27,462 bases of DNA from JBOGIF01 sp050742415 (GTDB lineage Bacteria; Actinomycetota; Acidimicrobiia; Acidimicrobiales; AC-14), in NCBI GenBank assembly GCA_050742415.1, contig JBOGIF010000206.1, forward strand, positions 1 to 27,462, given 5' to 3'. The notes under the pieces are model-generated. The model had not been told where the DNA came from, did not search any database, and worked only from the letters and a program-made list of their open reading frames with translations. Below are positions 1-6,420 of this stretch, piece after piece. Each line of letters starts with the position of its first letter. Position 1 is the stretch's first letter. A program made the position numbers and the translations under genes.

Positions 1-273
1 GACGAGTGGAAAGAGGTGCTGGGCACGGCCCTGCGCTTCGCCGCCGACTGCGCCAAGGCCTACAACCGGGCCTCGGAGCGCACCCGGCGCGGCTTCAACC
101 GGGCCGTGTTCACCACGCTGGCGGTGCGGGACGGCCGCATCGTCGACGTTGGCTACCAGGCACCGTTCGACGTGCTGCTACGCGCGTCCGAGTTCGAATA
201 CGACGATTTGGTGGAGGTGAGCGGACTCGAACCGCCGACTTCCACGTTGCGAACGTGGCGCTCTACCAGCTGA
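1..273 (+). CDS. C-terminal end of a probable serine site-specific recombinase (partial)
   Basis: Only the last 90 codons are visible; the gene enters from the left edge in the frame that begins at base 1 (Asp-Glu-Trp-Lys). The stretch RFAADCAKAYNRAS, then a Arg/Phe-Asn-Arg-Ala-Val-Phe segment and a final PFDVLL block, resembles the C-terminal tail that follows the coiled-coil region of actinobacterial large serine recombinases. The Ser-nucleophile catalytic domain would lie outside the window, so activity cannot be judged. The last 22 or so residues (from VEVSGLEPPTS on) are encoded by the antisense strand of the neighbouring tRNA-Ala gene, and the stop codon lies inside that tRNA. This suggests an element integrated at the tRNA 3' end, or a recombinase that lost its native stop. 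It could also be a decayed remnant. The family call rests on recalled resemblance of a short tail. Confidence 0.6.
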   Translation, partial: DEWKEVLGTALRFAADCAKAYNRASERTRRGFNRAVFTTLAVRDGRIVDVGYQAPFDVLLRASEFEYDDLVEVSGLEPPTSTLRTWRSTS

Positions 274-284
274 GCTACACCCCC
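209..284 (-). tRNA. tRNA-Ala(CGC)
   Basis: The reverse complement folds as a complete tRNA. The 7-bp acceptor stem GGGGGTG/CACCTCC contains the G3:U70 pair that marks alanine tRNAs. The D arm is GCTC/GAGC, the 5-bp anticodon stem is CCACG/CGTGG with loop TTCGCAA, and the T loop is TTCGAGT. The anticodon CGC reads GCG (Ala). The discriminator base is A (212), and a genomically encoded CCA follows (209-211). The 5' end lies 24 bases after the stop of the translin-family gene on the same strand, so the two are probably on one transcript. The 3' end overlaps the plus-strand recombinase frame. Confidence 0.95.
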
Positions 285-308
285 GGGCGAACCAGGATAG
301 GCGACCGG

Positions 309-959
309 TCAGGAGGCCCCGCCGGCCTGCCGTTCGATCGCTCGTTGGAGGCGGGACTGGAGCACGGTGGTGGTGACGTCGCCCCGGGTGCGTTCGAGGA
401 CCGCCCGGAGGGCGTCGGTGGTGCGGCGCAGGCCGCCGGTTACCGCGTCGGGGTAGTCGATCCTCACCAGTAGGCCGTAGACGTCGTCCATGGCCTCCAG
501 CAGGACCTCCGCCCGGTCGAGCTCGCCGCCCCGCAACCGGTCGAGTGTGTGGCGCCGCAGCTCGCTGGCCGCCTCGGCCAGACCGCAGAGCCACGCCGCC
601 GCGCTCACGCCGAGCTCGTGGTGGTCGGGCAGCCGAGCAGCGTCGACCAGGGCGGCGGTCAGTCGGGCCTCGGCGTACTCCTTCTGGGCGTCGTGGAGCG
701 GGCCGGAGCCGGCGAGGGCGGGGAAGGGCGCCAGTGCCTCCTGGGCCTCACGCAGCGCAGCCGAGGCGTCGTCGGCCAGGCCGATCGCACCTTCACTGTC
801 GAGCCGGTGGACCGCCCGGATGGAGCTGCCACAGGCCCGGATGGTGGCTCGGCACGCCCGGATGGCGATCTCGCGAGCGGCGTGGGCGGCGCTCAGCTCC
901 TGATTGAGAACCGACTCGAGAGCGCCGAGGCGTTCGTCGGGCAGCGGCGGGACCGCCAG
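309..959 (-). CDS. Translin-family protein (probable CTG start)
   Basis: About 216 residues, all helical in character. Near residues 26-52 it has the translin-like run HAAREIAIRACR followed by SSIRAVHR, and at about 93-98 the KEYAEA motif typical of translin/TRAX helices. Prokaryotic members are often mislabelled haloacid dehalogenase. Eukaryotic translin and TRAX are RNA-binding proteins that form the C3PO ribonuclease. An RNA-related role is therefore plausible here but inferred. The upstream SepX-like gene ends at 962-964, and this frame has no ATG, GTG or TTG in its first 60 or so codons. CTG at 957-959, three bases past that stop, is the best start; CTG at 942-944 is the alternative. The only conventional in-frame start, TTG at 1134-1136, would overlap the upstream gene by about 175 bases. 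The tRNA-Ala gene follows closely. Confidence 0.75.
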   Translation of the reverse strand: MAVPPLPDERLGALESVLNQELSAAHAAREIAIRACRATIRACGSSIRAVHRLDSEGAIGLADDASAALREAQEALAPFPALAGSGPLHDAQKEYAEARLTAALVDAARLPDHHELGVSAAAWLCGLAEAASELRRHTLDRLRGGELDRAEVLLEAMDDVYGLLVRIDYPDAVTGGLRRTTDALRAVLERTRGDVTTTVLQSRLQRAIERQAGGAS

Positions 960-961
960 CG

Positions 962-1546
962 CTAGTTGGCGGAGCGCTGGAGGAAGGCGGGCTCGACGTG
1001 GATCATCGGGTCGAGCGGCACCGCGTGCGGCAGGAAGCGGACCTTCATCTCCCGCTCGGCGCTGGCATTGCGCTGGTGGATCAGCAGCCCTATGTAGGCG
1101 GCCAGCAGCAGGTCGGCCACCAGATTGAACGCCCAAAGGAAGCGCAGGAACGGAAGCGCCCCGAGCACGAGGGTGGCGGCAACGCCGACCGCCAGGGCGC
1201 CCAGGACCTCGCGGCGACGCTGGAGCGTGCGGCTCCGGGAGCTGGAGGGACGGACGTGGGGACCGACCGGACCGCCGACGAGGCCGAGAGGGGCAATGCC
1301 ACCGCCACGGGAGGCGGCGGCTGCCGGACGGGACACGGCCGGCCGGGACATCGGAGAGCGGGAGCGACCGTCGAGGCCGGTGGCGGCCAGCCGTCGGGCG
1401 GTGGGACCAGTCCTGCGCAGCACCGCCAGCTGGCGGTGGAAGGCGCTTATCGAGTCACCTGGGCGTCCCTCGGCCCGGTTCCGCAGAGCTGGAGGGATGA
1501 GCACGACTGCCCATATGACTGCGAGGACTAGAAGAACCAAGGTCAC
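962..1546 (-). CDS. SepX/GlpR-like three-TM membrane protein
   Basis: 194 residues. An N-terminal membrane helix (about 3-19, ending VVLIPPALRNR) is followed by an Arg-rich linker carrying DSISAFHRQLAVLRR (31-45). A long Arg/Ser/Pro/Gly-rich cytoplasmic stretch comes next, then a pair of membrane helices (about 114-134 and 137-157). This order, especially the first helix plus the short S.-F/H-R.L block, matches the actinobacterial family that includes Streptomyces SepX and the corynebacterial Glp receptor GlpR, which bind division-site machinery. The galU-moeA-moaC neighbourhood is the usual one for that family. The GTG start is preceded by AAGGAAGG and GAGGAG; TTG two codons later is an alternative better spaced from GAGGAG. 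Assignment is by architecture and synteny; the partner is inferred. Confidence 0.7.
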   Translation of the reverse strand: MTLVLLVLAVIWAVVLIPPALRNRAEGRPGDSISAFHRQLAVLRRTGPTARRLAATGLDGRSRSPMSRPAVSRPAAAASRGGGIAPLGLVGGPVGPHVRPSSSRSRTLQRRREVLGALAVGVAATLVLGALPFLRFLWAFNLVADLLLAAYIGLLIHQRNASAEREMKVRFLPHAVPLDPMIHVEPAFLQRSAN

Positions 1547-1574
1547 GCTCCTCGACCTTCCTTTACCTCGGGGG

Positions 1575-1580
1575 ACCGTA
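1575..1580 (-). promoter_or_regulatory. Candidate -10 element for the SepX-like gene
   Basis: On the minus strand TACGGT lies about 28 bases upstream of the GTG start at 1546. It is followed by a purine-rich leader containing AAGGAAGG and GAGGAG. It sits in the 135-base gap after moaC, the largest gap in the left operon, so a separate promoter here is reasonable. No convincing -35 is visible. The rest of the gap holds nothing recognisable. Confidence 0.25.
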
Positions 1581-1681
1581 ATGCGCTGCGAGCGCGAAGT
1601 CGCGGATGCTGTGGGTGTTGCGGACCGACTGCCGCCGCCCCCTTACTACCAGCCGGCCTCGGCGCCAGGCAAGGCCCCAGG

Positions 1682-2179
1682 TCAGGTAACGGAGTCATCG
1701 GCCAAGGCCCGGCGGTAGGAACCGGAGCGGCCTCCGGTCTTCTCCCACAGGGTGAGCTCACCGATCGTCATCGACCGGTCGACCGACTTGCACATGTCGT
1801 AGATGGTCAGCGCCGCTACGGCGCAGGCCGTGAGCGCCTCCATCTCCACCCCGGTGCGGTCGACGGTCTCGACCTGGGCCTCGACTTCGACGTGGTCGTC
1901 ACCAATCATGAAGTTCACGAACACCGACCCCACCAGCAACGGGTGGCACAGCGGTATCAGTCCGGGCGTCTGCTTGGCTGCCTGGATCCCCGCCACCCGG
2001 GCCACCGCCAGCACGTCACCCTTGGTGATTGCGTTGCTCGCCACCTTGGATGTGGTCTCGGGGAGCATCATCACCTTGCAGCGGGCCAGCGCCCGCCGAT
2101 GGGTGGCTTCCTTGGGCGTGACGTCGACCATGCGGGCCCGGCCCAGGGGGTCGATGTGGGTCAGGCCCCGGTCGCTCAT
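1682..2179 (-). CDS. moaC: Cyclic pyranopterin monophosphate synthase MoaC
   Basis: 165 residues, the normal length. MoaC converts 3',8-cyclo-7,8-dihydro-GTP made by MoaA into cyclic pyranopterin monophosphate, the second committed step of molybdenum-cofactor synthesis in the cytosol. Family signatures are all present: MVDVTPKE (17-24), ITKGDVLAVARVAGI (51-65), LCHPL (77-81), GVEMEALTA (110-118) and DMCKSVD (128-134), the last carrying the conserved catalytic Lys/Asp. ATG is preceded not by a Shine-Dalgarno sequence but by TAGACT plus six bases, suggesting a leaderless transcript in addition to read-through from moaA, whose stop lies 33 bases upstream. Confidence 0.96.
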   Translation of the reverse strand: MSDRGLTHIDPLGRARMVDVTPKEATHRRALARCKVMMLPETTSKVASNAITKGDVLAVARVAGIQAAKQTPGLIPLCHPLLVGSVFVNFMIGDDHVEVEAQVETVDRTGVEMEALTACAVAALTIYDMCKSVDRSMTIGELTLWEKTGGRSGSYRRALADDSVT

Positions 2180-2185
2180 CGGCGA

Positions 2186-2216
2186 AGTCTAGAGAATGAG
2201 CGCCGCCGACACTCAA
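2186..2216 (-). promoter_or_regulatory. Candidate leaderless promoter of moaC
   Basis: Minus strand: TAGACT (2191-2186) fits the actinobacterial -10 TANNNT. Six bases separate it from the ATG at 2179, so transcription would begin at or next to the start codon. A weak -35, TTGAGT (2216-2211), lies 19 bases upstream, overlapping the moaA stop. The same -10 spacing recurs at two other genes in the window. Confidence 0.35.
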
Positions 2217-3196
2217 CCGCCGATTCGGCTCATGCTGCGGTCGGGCTGCACGAAGTCCACTTGGCCGATGGTGTGGCCGGCCCACTTCCGTCCCACGTCG
2301 GCGGCGATCGCCGACGCTAGGTCGTCGTCGGACCCGCCGCTGCGCAGCACCGCCCGCAGGTCGGTCTCCTCCACTGCGAACAGGCAGTTCCGGAACATGC
2401 CCTCGGCCGTGAGGCGCACCCGGTCGCAGCTGCCGCAGAAGCTGCGGGTGACGCTGGCGACGATCCCCACCTCGCCGCGGCCGTCGACGTAGCGGTAGCG
2501 CTCGGCCGGCTGCGGTCCTCTCGGGCCGATGGGCTCGACCGGGTACGCCGCCGAGATGGCAGCCACCACCTCCTCCGCGCTCACCACTGCTTCGCCGGTC
2601 CAGGCGCCGTCGGCGTCGAGGGGCATGACCTCGATGAAACGAACGGTCACGCCGCGGTCGCGGCCGAACGCCGCGAAGTCGACGATCTCGTCGTCGTTCA
2701 CTCCCCGGACGAGGACGCAGTTGACCTTCACCGGGTCGAACCCGACCGCCAGGGCGGCGTCGATCCCGTCGAGCACCTGGTCGAGCCTGTCGCGCCGGGC
2801 CATGGCGGCGAAACGGTCCCGGCGCAACGAGTCGCAGGACACGTTCACCCGAGTCAGACCGGCGGCCTTCAGGTTGGCGGCCAGCAGGCCAAGGCCGGCG
2901 CCGTTGGTGGTCAGGGACAGGTCCGGGACCAGGCGGGCCAGCTTGCGCACGAGCACCGGGAGATGGGACCGCAGCGTCGGCTCACCTCCGGTGAGGCGGA
3001 TGCCACGGAACCCGAACTGCTCCACGCATACCCGCGCCACCCGCTCGATCTCCTCGAAGGTCAGGAGCTCGTGGCGCGGCAGCCACTCCAGACCGTCGGC
3101 GGGCATGCAGTAGCTGCACCGGAAGTTACAGCGGTCGGTGACCGAGATCCGCAGGTCGCGGACGGTGCGTCCGAAGGGGTCGACGAGCGGAGCCAA
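2213..3196 (-). CDS. moaA: GTP 3',8-cyclase MoaA (radical SAM)
   Basis: 327 residues. MoaA uses SAM radical chemistry to rearrange GTP to 3',8-cyclo-7,8-dihydro-GTP, the substrate of MoaC. The N-terminal CxxxCxxC cluster motif is CNFRCSYC (Cys23, 27, 30), followed by the SAM-binding RLTGGEP. The second [4Fe-4S] site that binds GTP is Cys254 and Cys257 (SFCGSC) with Cys271 (FRNC). The C-terminal GG tail needed for activity is present (326-327). TTG start at 3194-3196, 23 bases after the moeA stop. There is no good Shine-Dalgarno; TAGCCT lies nine bases upstream, which might give a near-leaderless internal promoter. Confidence 0.96.
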   Translation of the reverse strand: MAPLVDPFGRTVRDLRISVTDRCNFRCSYCMPADGLEWLPRHELLTFEEIERVARVCVEQFGFRGIRLTGGEPTLRSHLPVLVRKLARLVPDLSLTTNGAGLGLLAANLKAAGLTRVNVSCDSLRRDRFAAMARRDRLDQVLDGIDAALAVGFDPVKVNCVLVRGVNDDEIVDFAAFGRDRGVTVRFIEVMPLDADGAWTGEAVVSAEEVVAAISAAYPVEPIGPRGPQPAERYRYVDGRGEVGIVASVTRSFCGSCDRVRLTAEGMFRNCLFAVEETDLRAVLRSGGSDDDLASAIAADVGRKWAGHTIGQVDFVQPDRSMSRIGG

Positions 3197-3219
3197 GGTC
3201 GACCCAGGCTACTGACCCG

Positions 3220-4431
3220 TCAGCCCTCTCCCACCAGCATCACCTCGACCGTCCCGCCGGCCTCCACGCCCGAGCCGTCGGGTAGCAGGGCCAGGGCGTT
3301 GGCCCGGGCCATGGCCCACAACAGGTGCGAGCCGGCGCCGCCCGAGGGCCGGACGTGCCAGCGGCCGTCGTCGTTCTGCTCGGCCGCCACCCTCGCCAGG
3401 TGGAGCTTGCCGTCGGGACGCCTGGCCAGGGCCTCGTCGGCCACCGCCTCGAAGTGCGGGCGGAACAGCCGGCTGTGCCCCGCCATCTTGCGCAGGGCGG
3501 GCCGGGCGAACAGCTCGAACGACACCATGGACGACACCGGGTTGCCGGGCAGCCCGAACACCGGGACACCGTCGATGACACCGAACGCCAGCGGCTTTGC
3601 CGGCTTGACCGCCACCTGCCACCAGCTCATCTCGCCGAGTCGGTCGAGGACGGTCTTGACGTGGTCGAAGTCGCCCACGCTCACGCCCCCGGACGTGACC
3701 AGGGCGTCGCAGCTCCGAACCGCCTCCTGGATGGCGGCGGCGATCGCGTCCTCGCTGTCGGCCACCATGCCGAGGTCGGCGGCCTCGAAGCCGGCCTCGG
3801 CGACCATCGCCAGCAACGTGGGGCGGTTCGAGTCGCGGATCTGGCCGGGCGCCAGCGCCTCGGGGCCCGCCACCAGCTCGTCGCCGGTGGACAGCACCCC
3901 CACCCGGGGCCGGCCGAAGACCGACACTCGATCGCGGCCGAGGCTGGCCAGCACACCCAGGTGGCCGGGACCGATCGGGGTGCCGGGCTCGAACACGACC
4001 TGTCCCGCCCGCAGGTCCTCGCCGGCGCGGCGGATGTGGTCACCCGGCCGCGCCGTGATCTCCACGATCACGACGGCGTCGGTCCCGGGGGGGACGAGGG
4101 TGCGCTCGACCATCACCACCGCGTCCGCCCCCGGCGGGATCGGGGCCCCGGTCATGATCCGAACCGCCTGGCCCGGGCCGACCACCATGTCCGGCCTCTG
4201 GCCCGCTGCCAGCGTGCCGACAACCTCCAAGGGAGCGGGGGCCGACACCGTGTCGTCCGCTCTCAGCGCGTAGCCGTCCATCGCCGTGTTGTCGAAGGGC
4301 GGGACGTTCTCGGCAGCCGTGACCGTCTCGGCCAGCACGCAGGCCAAGGCGTCGGCCACCGGCACCTCGACGGCGGGCAGCCGCCGGCAGGCCTGGAGCA
4401 CCTGGCGGCGGACCTCCTCGACCGAGATCAA
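3220..4431 (-). CDS. moeA: Gephyrin-like molybdopterin molybdotransferase MoeA / Glp
   Basis: 403 residues. MoeA inserts molybdate into adenylated molybdopterin. Visible signatures: PPFDNTAMDGYALRADD near residues 45-60, MTGAPIPPGADAVVMVE, RRAGEDLRAGQ, GVLSTGDELV, LVTSGGVSVGDFDHVK and GLPGNPVSSMVSFE, covering all MoeA domains. TTG at 4429-4431 is chosen because the sequence then begins LISVEEVRRQVLQACR as in homologues, seven bases past the galU stop; the longer upstream frame is a galU shadow. In corynebacteria the copy beside galU (Glp) binds FtsZ and the membrane receptor GlpR. A SepX/GlpR-like gene lies in this same operon, so a dual role is possible. An odd tandem duplication of PPG.DAVV.VE lies near residues 99-124. 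Confidence 0.93.
   Translation of the reverse strand: MISVEEVRRQVLQACRRLPAVEVPVADALACVLAETVTAAENVPPFDNTAMDGYALRADDTVSAPAPLEVVGTLAAGQRPDMVVGPGQAVRIMTGAPIPPGADAVVMVERTLVPPGTDAVVIVEITARPGDHIRRAGEDLRAGQVVFEPGTPIGPGHLGVLASLGRDRVSVFGRPRVGVLSTGDELVAGPEALAPGQIRDSNRPTLLAMVAEAGFEAADLGMVADSEDAIAAAIQEAVRSCDALVTSGGVSVGDFDHVKTVLDRLGEMSWWQVAVKPAKPLAFGVIDGVPVFGLPGNPVSSMVSFELFARPALRKMAGHSRLFRPHFEAVADEALARRPDGKLHLARVAAEQNDDGRWHVRPSGGAGSHLLWAMARANALALLPDGSGVEAGGTVEVMLVGEG
4060..4137 (-). repeat. Imperfect 33-bp direct duplication inside moeA
   Basis: Two 33-base units (4105-4137 and 4060-4092 on the minus strand) are identical at 25 positions and separated by 12 bases. They encode PPGADAVVMVE and PPGTDAVVIVE in the same frame. 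They fall in the stretch linking the first MoeA domains. Confidence 0.6.
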
Positions 4432-4438
4432 AGGAACG

Positions 4439-5320
4439 TCAGACGATCTTCTTCCGCTGGACCAGGTCGGCCAGGAACGCCCGGAACTGGGGGCCGAGGT
4501 CCTCGCGCTCGATGGCCAGCTCGACGGTTGCCCGCAGGTAGTCGAGCTTGTTGCCGATGTCGTAGCGGCCCTCCTCGAACACGTAGCCGTAGATCGTCTG
4601 CTCCCGCAGCAGTATCCCGATGGCGTCGGTGAGCTGGAGCTCCCCGCCGGCACCCGGTTGGACCCGCTCGAGGGCGTTGAAGATCTCCGGCGTGAAGATG
4701 TAGCGGCCCATGACGGCCAGGTTCGACGGCGCCTCCTCGGGGCTCGGCTTCTCGACAATGTCGAGGATCCGGATGAGCGTGTCGTCGACCGCCTCGGGCC
4801 TTACGCAGCCGTAGGACGACATGTCGCTGCGCGGGAACTCCTTGAGGGCGACAACCGAGCGGCCGTAGCGCTCGTAGACCATCAGCATCTCGTGGAGGAC
4901 CGGCGAGGTGTCGGTCATGATGTCGTCGCCCAGCATCACCGCGAAGGGCTCGTTGCCCACGTGCTGGCGGGCGGCCGACACGGCGTGGCCGAGGCCCCGT
5001 GGGTCGCCCTGGCGCACGTAGTGGATGTCGGCCATCTCGGCGATGGCCTGCATCTCCTTCAGCAGCTCGAACTTCCCGGCCGCCTCCAGGTAGTGCTCGA
5101 GCTCGAAGGAGCGGTCGAAGTGGTCCTCGACCGACCGCTTCCCGCGGCCGGTGATGATCAGGATGTCGCGCAGGCCGGCCCTCACCGCCTCCTCGACCAC
5201 GTGCTGGATGGCGGGCCGGTCGACGACCGGCAGCATCTCTTTGGGCTGGGCCTTGGTGGCCGGCAGGAACCGGGTGCCGAGCCCGGCCGCCGGGATCACT
5301 GCCTTTCGCACGTTCTTCAA
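4439..5320 (-). CDS. galU: UTP-glucose-1-phosphate uridylyltransferase GalU
   Basis: 293 residues. GalU makes UDP-glucose from UTP and glucose 1-phosphate for polysaccharide and glycolipid synthesis. The nucleotide-binding signature spans residues 13-31 (GLGTRFLPATKAQPKEMLP). AVMLGDDIM, KPSPEEAPSNLAVMGRYI and the GG-LQLTDAI motif follow in the usual order. The start is TTG: GGAGG (5327-5331) sits six bases upstream, and the TTG overlaps the TGA of the GGDEF gene as TTGA, implying translational coupling. moeA begins seven bases after its stop. Confidence 0.96.
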   Translation of the reverse strand: MKNVRKAVIPAAGLGTRFLPATKAQPKEMLPVVDRPAIQHVVEEAVRAGLRDILIITGRGKRSVEDHFDRSFELEHYLEAAGKFELLKEMQAIAEMADIHYVRQGDPRGLGHAVSAARQHVGNEPFAVMLGDDIMTDTSPVLHEMLMVYERYGRSVVALKEFPRSDMSSYGCVRPEAVDDTLIRILDIVEKPSPEEAPSNLAVMGRYIFTPEIFNALERVQPGAGGELQLTDAIGILLREQTIYGYVFEEGRYDIGNKLDYLRATVELAIEREDLGPQFRAFLADLVQRKKIV

Positions 5321-6288
5321 GGTCCACCTCCGGATGACATGCCGACGCTTGCACGCTCTACCCGGTCGCCGCCACCGCGCTTCGCCCGGTACAGGGCGGC
5401 GTCCGCGGCGGCGACCAGCTCCTTTCCCGACGAGCCGTGCTCGGGGGCGGTGGCCACCCCGATCGAGATGGTCACGTGCAGCTCGCCAGGGTCGAGCCTG
5501 ATGCCAGGACCGGAGACCGCCTCTCTTATCTTGGCGGCCAGCTGGAGGGCGCCCGCTGTCCCCGTTCGGGGGAGGAGCAGGGTGAACTCGTCGCCACCGA
5601 AGCGGGTCACCACGTCGACCTCCCGGGTGGCGTCGACCAGCCGGCGGCCCAGCTCGACCAGCACGGCGTCGCCCGCCTGGTGGCCCCGCGCGTCGTTGAT
5701 GGCCTTGAAGTCGTCGATGTCGCAGAAGAGCACGGAGAAGGGCTCCCCGAAGCGGACCGAGCGCGACAGCTCCGACTCCAGCGCCAGGTCCAGATGACGA
5801 CGGTTCCAGAGCCCGGTGAGGCCGTCGGTGAGCGACAGCCTCATCGCCTCCTCCCGGACGTAGGCGGTGTCGATTGCGGTCTCGGTCTGGCGGACGAGGA
5901 TGGCGAGCGACTCCACGTCGTCAGGGGAGAAGGGTTCGGCTTCGGGCCGGCCGTAGAACGCCACCACGCCCTGAAGCTGGCCGCCGGGCCGCACCGGCAC
6001 CGCAAGACCGTGGCCCGATACGACCTCGCGGGAGGCAGCCGTGGCTCCCACCCGATCCGTCGGCCGGAGCGACGATGTGCCTGTCACCGTCGCGAAGTAG
6101 ATCGCCACCGGCGTGCCGAGGTACTCGGCGCCGTAGCGCAGGAGGGCCGAGACCATGTCGGCCCGGTCGGCGGTCGACCGCAGGGCGTCACCCAGGGCGA
6201 CCAGCGAGCGGCGGAAGGCGATGGCTGTATGGCGGCGGCTGGTAGCGCCACCCTCGTCGTCCTGCTCGGGCGGGCCCACGATCGACAT
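5317..6288 (-). CDS. GAF-GGDEF diguanylate cyclase
   Basis: 323 residues, no membrane segment, so a soluble sensor. Residues about 30-145 form a GAF-like sensory domain. A short helical linker then leads to a GGDEF domain starting near DGLTGLWNRRHLD (155-167). The active-site GGDEF is intact at 231-235, with FCDIDDFKAIND upstream. The feedback-inhibition RxxD motif is present (222-225), so c-di-GMP product inhibition is expected. ATG at 6286-6288 is chosen because the upstream frame is low-quality Arg/Pro-rich shadow. Its stop overlaps the galU start, tying a second-messenger enzyme to UDP-glucose supply. The GAF ligand cannot be told from sequence. Confidence 0.92.
   Translation of the reverse strand: MSIVGPPEQDDEGGATSRRHTAIAFRRSLVALGDALRSTADRADMVSALLRYGAEYLGTPVAIYFATVTGTSSLRPTDRVGATAASREVVSGHGLAVPVRPGGQLQGVVAFYGRPEAEPFSPDDVESLAILVRQTETAIDTAYVREEAMRLSLTDGLTGLWNRRHLDLALESELSRSVRFGEPFSVLFCDIDDFKAINDARGHQAGDAVLVELGRRLVDATREVDVVTRFGGDEFTLLLPRTGTAGALQLAAKIREAVSGPGIRLDPGELHVTISIGVATAPEHGSSGKELVAAADAALYRAKRGGGDRVERASVGMSSGGGP
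5327..5331 (-). promoter_or_regulatory. Ribosome binding site deciding the galU TTG start
   Basis: GGAGG on the minus strand lies six bases before TTG (5318-5320), inside the last codons of the upstream GGDEF gene. Confidence 0.7.
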
Positions 6289-6344
6289 GGTACGGCGGGA
6301 CCGGCCCACGCGGAATGGCGATGGCCGGGCCCATGTTGAGCCAA

Positions 6345-6365
6345 CCGGTAACATCGAGTTGCCGG
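6345..6365. promoter_or_regulatory. Inverted repeat in the GGDEF / FmdB divergent gap
   Basis: CCGGTAAC and GTTGCCGG form eight pairs (one G-T) around the loop ATCGA. It sits in the 132-base gap between two divergent genes, so it could be an operator or an mRNA hairpin in the FmdB-like leader. GTTG-AGC-CAAC just upstream is a second small inverted repeat. No clear -10/-35 pair was found. Confidence 0.25.
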
Positions 6366-6420
6366 TCCGCGTGGCGAGCGCGCCGGTCGAGTGCAGTCCT
6401 TCTGGAGGCCCCAGCGCGAG

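Noticed and set aside
4286..5797. 503-codon plus-strand frame opposite galU and the GGDEF gene
   Set aside because: Shadow composition, no domain, opposite well-supported genes.
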